A stretch of 64,000 nucleotides of DNA from JAAYDF01 sp964511155 (GTDB lineage: Bacteria; Planctomycetota; Phycisphaerae; UBA1845; PWPN01): positions 1 to 64,000 of the forward strand of contig CAZEEJ010000001.1 of the NCBI GenBank assembly GCA_964511155.1. The letters are read 5' to 3'. Both the position numbers and the translations under genes were made by a program. How positions within the stretch are numbered: the first letter of the stretch is position 1; the number at the start of each line of letters is the position of its first letter. The notes under the pieces were generated by a model, which saw nothing but the letters and a program-made list of their open reading frames with translations, searched no databases and was not told the origin of the DNA. Below are positions 42,703-51,966 of this stretch, in pieces.

Positions 42703-42757
42703 GCACGTGGCGCAGCATAAGCGCGCCATAAAGTAAACTGTGAGCCAACGCGTGCGT

Positions 42758-42780
42758 GCCGCTTGCGGCTTCGCGCGGCA
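42758..42780. repeat. Dispersed repeat P7
   Basis: GCCGCTTGCGGCTTCGCGCG then GCA. The 330-bp space 42703-43032 also contains a P2-type hairpin (42913-42949) and no recognisable gene. Confidence 0.7.
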
Positions 42781-42912
42781 CCCGTCATGCCGCCGTGTTG
42801 AGCAGTGCGCATCGCGTCCCAAACAACGCGCCCGCATCGCCCGCGACGGCCCACGCCTTGGCAAGGCAAACCCGCTCGCTTGCGCTCGGGGCTCGTTGAT
42901 GCCACGTCCTGC

Positions 42913-42949
42913 GCCGGGTGGCCCATCCTCGCCCCGGCGAGGGTGGGCT
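42913..42949. repeat. Dispersed hairpin P2 (variant)
   Basis: CGGGTGGCCCATCCTCGCC then CCGGCGAGGGTGGG: the CGGGTGGCCCA flank and CC-hairpin match copies at 45538-45574, 48122-48158 and 48213-48245. Confidence 0.55.
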
Positions 42950-43032
42950 CGCGATGATGCTCACGCTGGAGACTCCTGGATGTCCACGGGGCTCGGTGCT
43001 GCACGCTGGCCCCATCGAGCCCATGGGTGGCT

Positions 43033-43809
43033 CTAGGCCAAGAACATCGACGTGTACTCGTGGGAACGGAGGGCTACGGGCTGTTTGAGGCCATACTTGC
43101 CCTTGAGGTACTGAAGGACGGCATATTCATTGGCACGCTTTACATCGCAGTCGGCGACGAAGTACCCGGCTTCCCGCTCCAGCTTGGCAACATTGTGCAG
43201 CAAGCCCAGGCTCGCGAAGAAACGACCCAATCGGCTTTGCTGCAGGCGTTGGGCACGCTCGCTATGGTCGTTGAGGCACATCCCTATACCGGTGCCGTCC
43301 ATCAGGATTACTCCGTCCAGATCCGCGCGATGCCGGAAGAATATGCTTTCGGAGAAGTAAAGGCAGTCGTGGGAGCGGTGCGCTGTCTCCGCGAGGTCCG
43401 CAACGGTGCGCACGCCGTACAAGTGGTCCCTGGCGCGCCTCACTATTCCTTGAGGGAGCAGTCGGCTCCGTTCGATCAGGGCTACCAACAACAGTGTGTC
43501 AGCCTCCTTACCCCTTGTCTGATGAAGCTGCCTCACCGCACCGTCGACCTTCTTCCATAGCGGGTCAGAGTAGTCAACCGGTTGACTGCGTTTATGTGTC
43601 CTGCCGGTGCGGAGTGTCTCGACGACATCCTCGTTATCGTGGATGCCTTTCACCTCCACCAAGTAACGGTCGTGCTCGTCTGATGCACGAAGATCACACG
43701 TCTTGGTCTGTGCCGGGGGCACACTGCATACATCCAGCAGTTCTGCGGATTTGAGCACCGCGGCCACGAGCTTCAGATCATGCGTGTCCGATCTTCGATG
43801 AGCTCTCAT
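43033..43809 (-). CDS. Putative restriction endonuclease (PD-(D/E)XK-like)
   Basis: 258 residues, no close family recognised. Asp39 in TKTCDLRASDEH and Glu52/Lys54 in DRYLVEVKG fit the D-Xn-ExK core of PD-(D/E)XK nucleases. The start (43809) overlaps the stop of the methyltransferase gene by four bases (ATGA), so they are coupled in one message, methyltransferase first: the usual order in type II-like restriction systems. Three more mixed helix-strand segments follow (EADTLLLVALIE, LDGVILMDGTGIG). Restriction activity is inferred from motif and context. Codon use is somewhat less GC-biased than the neighbours, consistent with transfer. Confidence 0.6.
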   Translation of the reverse strand: MRAHRRSDTHDLKLVAAVLKSAELLDVCSVPPAQTKTCDLRASDEHDRYLVEVKGIHDNEDVVETLRTGRTHKRSQPVDYSDPLWKKVDGAVRQLHQTRGKEADTLLLVALIERSRLLPQGIVRRARDHLYGVRTVADLAETAHRSHDCLYFSESIFFRHRADLDGVILMDGTGIGMCLNDHSERAQRLQQSRLGRFFASLGLLHNVAKLEREAGYFVADCDVKRANEYAVLQYLKGKYGLKQPVALRSHEYTSMFLA

Positions 43810-45383
43810 ACCAGCTTCCTCGCGATCTCCTCGTCCAGGATCTCGCGGACGGTTAGGGCCACGATGACCTTGCCGCTTTTGCGGAAGAATCGGTCGATCT
43901 CGGTCAGGGCGTCGGCGGTGTAGTCGAAGGCCACGAAGAACCCCTTGGGGCGCTCCTCGCGCATCATCATGGCCTCGAAGGCGTCGATGTCCGGGCGGCC
44001 GACCTTGTCCTTCTGCTTGACCTGGATGGGATACCAGGCGTCCATGAACTCCTGGAAGGCCGGCGTGTCGCCCTTTTTCGGTGTGCCCGCGGCGGGCAGG
44101 GCCGACACCGGGAAGATGCGCCCGTCGATGCCCATATCGCCGACCTGGACCTTGTTGGGGATGCCGCCCAGGGCGATGACCGCCCAGTTCTCAAACTCGA
44201 ACGGCGGGATGGCCCGGAGCTTCTCCTCGCTCCAGGGCAAGTCGCGGACGACGAAGCCGCGGCCGCTGCGCCACAGGTTCTCGTCCTCGCGGATCTTGCA
44301 CACGTCCCGCAGCCGCTTGGCCATCACCCGGCAGGCGGTAGGCGAAATGTCGATACCGATCCATTGCCGACCCAACTGCTCCGCCGCCACCAGAGCCGTC
44401 CCGCAGCCGCAGAAGGCGTCGAGAACGATGTCGTTGGGGTTGCTGCTCGTTTTGATAATCCGTTCAAGCAGGGCAACAGGTTTCTGTGTTGGATAGCCGA
44501 GCGATTCTTTACCGAAGTTAATGAGTGGCCGGATGTCGGTCCACACGGAGCCCACTGGCATTCCCTTCGCCTCGTCCAAGTAGCGCTTCAGTCGAGGAAC
44601 CTTTCCTTGTGGCCGGAATTCGATGCGTCCCTGATCGTGGAGTTCCTTCATTCGCTCTCGACTATACCGCCAATACCGCGTAACGCCGAGAAACTCATAA
44701 CATGGATTTCCTTTTGCCGGGTTGGCCCCGCCGGGTGCCGTCAAGTCTCCGTACTGGAACCTCCGACCCGTTTGGGGTTCGACATTCGAATAAAACGTCT
44801 GAATGTAGTCATCGTCGTACGGCATGTATTGGTGGTTGTATGTGTACTCGCCCTTGCCTGTTTGGGCGCCTGGCGAATAGACGAAGATGCTGTCGTGAGT
44901 CCGCCCGTAGTGTTTGCTACCCTGTTTCGCGTCACTATGGGCAGATTGGCGCTTCCAGATGATCTCGTTGAGAAAGCCGTTCTCCCCAAAGATCTGGTCG
45001 AGCATCACCTTGACGTAGTGGCTGGCGTGCCAGTCGCAGTGGTAGTAGAAGCTCCCGGTCTTCTTGAGGACGCGGGCGAGTTGGACGCAGCGGGGTCGCA
45101 TGTAGTCGATGTAGGCCTGGGTGGAGGCGTGGCGGTCCTCGAAGGCTCGTTTTTCCTTCGTCTCGCCCCAGAAGACCTCATAGTTGCGGTTGCTGTTGAA
45201 CGGCGGGTCGATGTAGATCAGGTCCACGCAGGCGTCGGGGAGTTTGGCGAGCTGTTCGAGGTTGTCGCCGCAGTAGACGACCCGCGTATCCACGAGAGCC
45301 GACGGCCGGCCCGGGGTGACGGCGGTTGCCGCCGGAGCGGCTGGGCTTGGCTGTTTTGACGATGAGCGGGATTTGCGTGCCAT
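43806..45383 (-). CDS. DNA methyltransferase (beta class) with C-terminal Mrr-like domain
   Basis: 525 residues from the ATG at 45383; the frame continues to 45539 through repeat DNA. The catalytic IDPPF (58-62, motif IV) precedes AFCGCGT (323-329, motif I, SAM binding) and GIDISPTACRVMAKR, the order of beta-class N6-adenine or N4-cytosine methyltransferases. KPVALLERIIKTSSNPNDIV is typical. Residues about 405-515 form an added domain (GDMGIDGRI...WYPIQVKQKDK...GFFVAFDYTADA) with Asp420 and Gln454-x-Lys456, the D-QxK pattern of Mrr-type endonucleases. So this may be a methyltransferase-nuclease fusion, or the tail may only bind DNA. Confidence 0.88.
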   Translation of the reverse strand: MARKSRSSSKQPSPAAPAATAVTPGRPSALVDTRVVYCGDNLEQLAKLPDACVDLIYIDPPFNSNRNYEVFWGETKEKRAFEDRHASTQAYIDYMRPRCVQLARVLKKTGSFYYHCDWHASHYVKVMLDQIFGENGFLNEIIWKRQSAHSDAKQGSKHYGRTHDSIFVYSPGAQTGKGEYTYNHQYMPYDDDYIQTFYSNVEPQTGRRFQYGDLTAPGGANPAKGNPCYEFLGVTRYWRYSRERMKELHDQGRIEFRPQGKVPRLKRYLDEAKGMPVGSVWTDIRPLINFGKESLGYPTQKPVALLERIIKTSSNPNDIVLDAFCGCGTALVAAEQLGRQWIGIDISPTACRVMAKRLRDVCKIREDENLWRSGRGFVVRDLPWSEEKLRAIPPFEFENWAVIALGGIPNKVQVGDMGIDGRIFPVSALPAAGTPKKGDTPAFQEFMDAWYPIQVKQKDKVGRPDIDAFEAMMMREERPKGFFVAFDYTADALTEIDRFFRKSGKVIVALTVREILDEEIARKLV

Positions 45384-45537
45384 GACTGATAGATACCAGA
45401 ACAGGTGGGTGGCGGTCAATGGTTGGCGGGTCTGCCGGTGCCGATAGGGTGCGTGACCCGCATAGCAGGAGATAAGCCCCTGGGCTCGCCAGGCAACGCC
45501 ACCTTGTCGGCAAGGTGACACGCGCCCGGACCCAAAC

Positions 45538-45574
45538 AATCGCGCCCCCAGGTCCGGAGGACCTGGGCCACCCG
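45538..45574. repeat. Dispersed hairpin P2
   Basis: AATCGCGCCCCCAGGTCCGG then AGGACCTGGGCCACCCG. An almost exact inverted copy lies at 48122-48158, so the pair brackets the second threonine aldolase and first adaptor gene. Confidence 0.75.
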
Positions 45575-45604
45575 CCCGAGATCAGCGGTTGCCTTGCGCA
45601 CAAG

Positions 45605-45631
45605 CCCCGCGCGGGCTGAAGCCCGCGGCTC
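45605..45631. repeat. Dispersed GC palindrome, family P1
   Basis: CCCGCGCGGGCTGAAGCCCG then CGGCT, between the methyltransferase and the aldolase. Confidence 0.7.
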
Positions 45632-45654
45632 TTTGTTCGAGATCAGCGCCGCAC

Positions 45655-46755
45655 CTATGGCGACGCCGGACCGGCGCAGGCGCGGAAGTCGGCGGCGAGG
45701 GCGGCGACGTCGGCCTCGGTCGTGCTCCAGGAGCACATGAAACGGGCGGCGTTGCCGATGAACGTGTAAAAATGCCAGCCGCGTTGGCGCAGAGCGGCGG
45801 CCAAAGCGGCGGGCATCTCCACGAAGACGGCGTTGGCCTGACAGGGAAAGAGAATGGTTACGCCGGGCACGGTTCGCAGTTGCTCGGCGAGCAGGCGGGC
45901 GCACGCATTGGCCCGCCGGGCGTTGCGCAGCCAGACGTCGTCCTCGAGCAGGCCGAGCCACTGGGCGGAGAGGAAGCGCATCTTGGAAGCCAGTTGCCCG
46001 GCCTGCTTGCAGCGGAAGTCGAATTCCTCGGCCAGGCGGCGATCGAAGAACACGACCGCCTCGCCCAGGGCCGCGCCGTTCTTCGCCCCGCCCAGGCAGA
46101 CGACGTCCACGCCGGCCTTCCAGGTGATCTCCTTGAGCGGGACCTCGAGCGTGGCCAGGGCGTTGGCCAGCCGGGCTCCGTCCATGTGCAACCGCAGGTG
46201 CAGGGCCTTGGCCAGCAGACCGACCTGGCGGATCTCATCGACCGAGTAGACCGTGCCGACTTCGGTGGACTGGGTGATGCTCAGGGCGTGGGGCTTGGGG
46301 TAGTGGATGTCGGTTCGCTGGCGGACGAGTCGCTCGATCTCGGCGAGATCGACCTTGCCGTTCGCTCCCCGGACCAGCAGGACTTTGCTGCCGCTGGAGA
46401 AGAACTCGGGGGCCCCGCACTCGTCGGTTTCCAGGTGGGCCGATTCGTGGCAGATCACGCTGTGGAACGGCTTGCACAAGGTCGCCACGGCCAAGGCGTT
46501 GGCCGCGGTGCCATTGAACACGAAGAACACTTCGCAGTCCGTCTCGAACCGCTCCCGCAACATCTCGCAGGCCCGGCGAGTCCACTCGTCCTCCCCGTAG
46601 GAGTGGGCGGGCCCCCGGTTGGCCGCGATCATTGCCTGCAGGGCTTCCGGGCAGATGCCGGCGTAGTTGTCGCTGGCAAACCGACACCTGTCCGCCGCCG
46701 CTTCGCGGATGGCCGTGGCCGACTCGTTGTGGAGCGTCTTCATGCCGGACAGCAT
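45655..46755 (-). CDS. Threonine aldolase/beta-eliminating lyase family protein
   Basis: 366 residues from the ATG at 46755; an ATG four codons later (46743, MKTLHNES) is an alternative. PLP fold type I: FASDNYAGICPEAL, HSYGEDEWTRRA, HMDGARLANAL with the PLP Asp/Arg, and VCLGGAKNGAALGEAVVF with the likely Schiff-base Lys. This is the longer, low-specificity form, clearly different from the protein at 15756-16781 (different N-terminus and Lys context), so the genome has two threonine-aldolase-type enzymes. It is the only gene between the repeats at 45605 and the following rightward gene. Confidence 0.87.
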   Translation of the reverse strand: MLSGMKTLHNESATAIREAAADRCRFASDNYAGICPEALQAMIAANRGPAHSYGEDEWTRRACEMLRERFETDCEVFFVFNGTAANALAVATLCKPFHSVICHESAHLETDECGAPEFFSSGSKVLLVRGANGKVDLAEIERLVRQRTDIHYPKPHALSITQSTEVGTVYSVDEIRQVGLLAKALHLRLHMDGARLANALATLEVPLKEITWKAGVDVVCLGGAKNGAALGEAVVFFDRRLAEEFDFRCKQAGQLASKMRFLSAQWLGLLEDDVWLRNARRANACARLLAEQLRTVPGVTILFPCQANAVFVEMPAALAAALRQRGWHFYTFIGNAARFMCSWSTTEADVAALAADFRACAGPASP

Positions 46756-47019
46756 ATCTGTTTCCCGGCCGGTGGCCAGCCCGCGCGACGGGCTCCGCGC
46801 GGTCCGTGACAGTTCCGGCGGCGGGGTCGGCCCCGGCGGGTCAGTATCTCCGTACCGCGAGCGGTGGGGTTTATCATGTTGCGTGCGAGGGCCGATATAG
46901 GGTAAAAGGTGGCCCGGCGAGCCAGGGGCGGCAGCGCGACCTGGTAGTGGTATCATTTCGCCCGCGTGGAGAGTGCGGCGGTGGGCCGTTCCCACGCCCG
47001 GCAGAGACGAGTGGGCAGC

Positions 47020-48102
47020 ATGAAACGATTCATCCTCTGGACCGCCACGGCCGTCTTGTGTGCTGCTATCGGGGGGCTCAGTGTCTGGCTCACGCTGGAC
47101 GGTCGGCTGAAGGAGCACTCCCAGCCACCGAACCCGCCGACGAACGGTTCAGTCGCCACGCGCCCGATTGCCTACGATGACGAGGGCTACACGGTGGTGA
47201 CGCTGGAGCCCCAGGCGGTCCAGCGGTTCGGCATCCAGGTTCGGAGGCTTGCGACTGCCAGCCGTCAACCGGAGGTCAACGGGCGCGGCGTGCTCCAGGA
47301 TGATCCCTCCCGTATGTTTACCGTGCGGGCTCCGGCCCCCGGAACGGTGCGGGGCACGGAGTTGGTCCGCTGGCCGAGCCCTGGGGACCTGCTGACCGAG
47401 GGCACGATCATCGGCTGGATCGAGCCGCGCTCAGCCTCCGACGACCGATCATCCACGACCACCGCCACCGCCACCCCGGACGACGAAACCACCGGGCCGG
47501 CCGCCGCTGACCTGCGCGGGAGCGCGCCCCTCCGCCTGGAAGTGACCGGTAAGGTGCTCGAGTTGGCCGCCCATCCGGGTGAGCACGTGGCCAACGGGCA
47601 ACCCATCCTGCGGCTCATCCGTTGGGACCGTCTCCTGGCCCGGGTCACTCTCCCCCCCGGACTGACGGTCAACGCCCCGGTCAACACCGCGCGTTTGGCG
47701 GTGACCGGGCACGACGACTGGCTGGTGCAGGGCCACCGGCTCCCCCCGGCCTCCTCCACTGACCCGGTGACCGGCGGCCAGACTTTTTTGTTCGCCGTCC
47801 TGCCGGGTGATCTTCCCCTGCAGCCGGGCATGACCGTTTCGGCACACCTGCCGCTGCCCGGCCCGCCGGTTGAGGGTGTGCTCGTACCCCGCTCGGCTAC
47901 GGTGCGGTACGCCGGCCACACCTGGATTTACATCCAGACCGGACAGACCAGCTTCACCCGCCGGCCGATGCCGGCCGGCATACCCACCGACGAAGGGTTG
48001 TTCGTCACCGAGGGCCTCCTGCTCGGCGAGCGGGCAGTCATTGCCGGCGCCGCCAATCTCCTCGCCGAAGAGCTTCGGCTCCGGCCCCCCGACGACGATT
48101 GA
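47020..48102 (+). CDS. Membrane-fusion (HlyD/CusB-like) adaptor without pump gene
   Basis: 360 residues. N-terminal anchor (FILWTATAVLCAAIGGLSVW), then a barrel-sandwich hybrid: QRFGIQVRRLA, VRAPAPGTVRGTEL, LEVTGKVLELAAHPGEHVANGQPILRL, and a beta-barrel/MP tail (QPGMTVSAHLPLPG, GERAVIAGAANLLAEEL). The long alpha hairpin usual for RND adaptors is absent; instead a Thr/Ala-rich linker sits at about 145-165. The order resembles heavy-metal CusB-type adaptors. No transporter or outer-membrane partner adjoins it. The frame opens at 46966, but the ATG at 47020 starts the anchor. Confidence 0.75.
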   Translation: MKRFILWTATAVLCAAIGGLSVWLTLDGRLKEHSQPPNPPTNGSVATRPIAYDDEGYTVVTLEPQAVQRFGIQVRRLATASRQPEVNGRGVLQDDPSRMFTVRAPAPGTVRGTELVRWPSPGDLLTEGTIIGWIEPRSASDDRSSTTTATATPDDETTGPAAADLRGSAPLRLEVTGKVLELAAHPGEHVANGQPILRLIRWDRLLARVTLPPGLTVNAPVNTARLAVTGHDDWLVQGHRLPPASSTDPVTGGQTFLFAVLPGDLPLQPGMTVSAHLPLPGPPVEGVLVPRSATVRYAGHTWIYIQTGQTSFTRRPMPAGIPTDEGLFVTEGLLLGERAVIAGAANLLAEELRLRPPDDD

Positions 48103-48121
48103 CGAACCCGGCGAGGAGAGC

Positions 48122-48158
48122 CGGGTGGCCCAGGTCCTTCGGACCTGGGGGCGCGATT
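48122..48158. repeat. Dispersed hairpin P2
   Basis: CGGGTGGCCCAGGTCCTTCG then GACCTGGGGGCGCGATT, inverted relative to 45538-45574. A third, diverged copy follows at 48213-48245. The 339-bp space 48103-48441 contains only repeats. Confidence 0.75.
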
Positions 48159-48259
48159 GACTCGAACGCGTGGTTTTCAGGAACAGATCGGCGCCCGTAC
48201 CGTGAGGCAATCGCTCCCCCAGCTCCGGAGGAGGTGGGCCACCCGACTTTCGGATCAAC

Positions 48260-48350
48260 GAGCCGCGGGCTTCAGCCCGCGCGGTCTTCCGTGGGGAATC
48301 GGCGCCGCTCGCGCGAGGAAACACCGCGCGGGCTGAAGCCTGCGGCTCGT
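48260..48350. repeat. Two inverted copies of GC palindrome P1
   Basis: GAGCCGCGGGCTTCAGCCCG then CGCGG at 48260-48284, and CCGCGCGGGCTGAAGCCTGC then GGCTCGT at 48324-48350, in opposite orientation about 40 bp apart, the same arrangement as at 2777-2863. Confidence 0.75.
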
Positions 48351-48441
48351 TGGCCGCAGCCGCGCATTGGCATCGCGGGGGCCTTGGAGTAGGATTCAGA
48401 GGGACGAACGAGGGGCGCAACCAGGGAGGCGGGTTTCGGTC

Positions 48442-49083
48442 ATGACACTGGGGTTCGGAGTGTTGCCTGATGTGGGCGGGTGGCTGCCTGTCGTGATCTT
48501 CTGCGCGCGGATCTGCGATGTCTCCATCGGGACGGTCCGGCTCATCTGCGTCACGCGTGGGCGGCGCAAGCTGGCGGTGGTGCTCGGGTTCTTCGAGGTG
48601 CTGATTTGGCTGTCGGCGGTATCCGGCGTCTTCGCTCATCTCGATCGCCTCATCAACGTCTTCGCCTACGCCGGCGGCTTCGCCACGGGCAATGCCGTGG
48701 GTATGTGGATCGAGAGCCGTCTGGCCATGGGCATGCAGACCGTACAGCTCATCTCTCGCGGGGCGGCCCACGCCGTCGCCGAGCGGCTTCGCTTCGCCGA
48801 TCTGGGCGTGACCACCCTGGTCGGGAGCGGGGGCAGCGGCCCCGTTTCGGTGTGCCTGACGATTGTGCCCCGGCGGAAGACGCAACAGGTCATTCGCATG
48901 GCCCGGCAAATCGACCCCGACGTGCTGGTGGCGGTTGAGGATGTGACCGAGGGGGCGGTACCGCAATACGGAGCACCATTTCCCGGCAAGCGGCCGTTCG
49001 TGCGTTTGCCGCTCCTCGACCGCCTTCGCATGCGCAACGTCTCGCACACCGTGGACGACGACACGGGAGAGCGTACGGCATGA
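48442..49083 (+). CDS. DUF5698/DUF2179-type membrane protein (UPF0316-like)
   Basis: 213 residues. GGAGG lies 12 bases before the ATG. Three membrane segments in the first 95 residues (WLPVVIFCARICDVSIGTVR, LAVVLGFFEVLIWLSAVSGV, LINVFAYAGGFATGNAVG), then a cytosolic DUF2179-like domain (about 105-180, MQTVQLISRGAAHAVAERL, IDPDVLVAVEDVTEG). The same order occurs in the UPF0316 proteins of Firmicutes. Function unknown; the soluble domain may bind a small ligand. Confidence 0.82.
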   Translation: MTLGFGVLPDVGGWLPVVIFCARICDVSIGTVRLICVTRGRRKLAVVLGFFEVLIWLSAVSGVFAHLDRLINVFAYAGGFATGNAVGMWIESRLAMGMQTVQLISRGAAHAVAERLRFADLGVTTLVGSGGSGPVSVCLTIVPRRKTQQVIRMARQIDPDVLVAVEDVTEGAVPQYGAPFPGKRPFVRLPLLDRLRMRNVSHTVDDDTGERTA

Positions 49084-49162
49084 GCCGGCCCACGGTGATC
49101 AGCGGCGGCAGGGTGGTCGTCTCGCGGTTGCGGCGGACCTACAATCGGCTTGAGGAGGACCG

Positions 49163-51274
<2,112 letters not shown>

Positions 51275-51286
51275 CCTTCCCACGCC

Positions 51287-51310
51287 GCCGCTTGCGGCTT
51301 CGCGCGACGC
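51287..51310. repeat. Dispersed repeat P7
   Basis: GCCGCTTGCGGCTTCGCGCG then ACGC, 13 bp after the SSP411 stop codon. Confidence 0.7.
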
Positions 51311-51451
51311 TGAGCGTCAGCCGGGACCCCGATCCAGCCGTTGCCGCACGGACCCCCGCGATCACACCGCTATTCCCCGGTCTTGAGTTGCGGGTCCGAG
51401 GCCGATACCATTGAGGTGTCGGGCGTAACCGACGCGGCCCGGAGCTCCTGT

Positions 51452-51736
51452 ATGGAGATCCGCTATCATTATGATTCCGACACCGGTCTGCCACATATCG
51501 TTCGGCATGGTGTGAGCCAGGAAGAAACCGAACAGGTGATGAGTGGGGCCGGTGAGGATCTGCCTGGTCGGCAAGGCGCACGTATGAAGCTGGGGCAGAC
51601 GGCTGCCGGACGGTATCTCCAGGTGATCTACGTGCCGGATAACAAGCCTGGGAGTGTATTCGTAATCACGGCTTACGAGCTGAAGTCTAAAGCCAAACAG
51701 GCCTTCCGCCGGCGACAGCGGAGGAAACAATCATGA
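51452..51736 (+). CDS. DUF4258-type toxin
   Basis: 94 residues. GGAG lies 6 bases before the ATG; the frame opens at 51341. The sequence has the DUF4258/BrnT-like pattern: an N-terminal HIVRHGVSQEETEQVMSG stretch followed by basic strands (GRYLQVIYVPDNKPGSVFVI) and a basic tail (FRRRQRRKQS). The stop overlaps the start of a small acidic protein gene (ATGA), giving a toxin-antitoxin layout with the toxin first. Presumed ribonuclease-like growth inhibitor; untested. A weak promoter candidate is TTGAGT-N17-TACCAT at 51383-51411. Confidence 0.7.
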   Translation: MEIRYHYDSDTGLPHIVRHGVSQEETEQVMSGAGEDLPGRQGARMKLGQTAAGRYLQVIYVPDNKPGSVFVITAYELKSKAKQAFRRRQRRKQS

Positions 51737-51936
51737 CTACTCAACAAAACTTCCCCCCCGGTTGGGACGAAGAGCGCGTCCGCGCCGTCCTTGAGCATTA
51801 CGAGCGTCAAACCGAGGATGAACAGTTCGCCGAGATAGAGGCGGCACTGGAGGCCGAGTCCACCACCTTGGTCGCGGTCCCCACGGATCTGGTTCCCGAG
51901 GTTCGAGCGCTGTTAGCGCGGAAGCGCACCGCATGA
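51733..51936 (+). CDS. Small acidic antitoxin-like protein
   Basis: 67 residues, starting NFPPGWDEERVRAVLEHYE and rich in Glu (QTEDEQFAEIEAALE). The FPPGWDEERV opening is common in small proteins located directly after DUF4258 toxins in bacteria. No DNA-binding fold is obvious; it probably neutralises the toxin by direct contact. It overlaps the upstream gene by four bases. Confidence 0.65.
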   Translation: MTTQQNFPPGWDEERVRAVLEHYERQTEDEQFAEIEAALEAESTTLVAVPTDLVPEVRALLARKRTA

Positions 51937-51966
51937 CCGCTGGCGTCTCTTGCGCAAAACCGCGGC

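Noticed and set aside
46872..46898. GCCGATAT near 46891 as a third sigma-28-like promoter
   Set aside because: The -10 matches, but the -35 position reads TATC, not TNAA; not enough to call a promoter.
45538..48158. Inverted P2 copies as the ends of a transposable unit carrying the aldolase and adaptor genes
   Set aside because: The same repeat occurs at 42913 and 48213 too, there are no target-site duplications or transposase, so they are more simply independent copies.
51383..51411. TTGAGT-N17-TACCAT as the promoter of the toxin-antitoxin pair
   Set aside because: Only a weak match; mentioned with the toxin gene but not listed as a feature.
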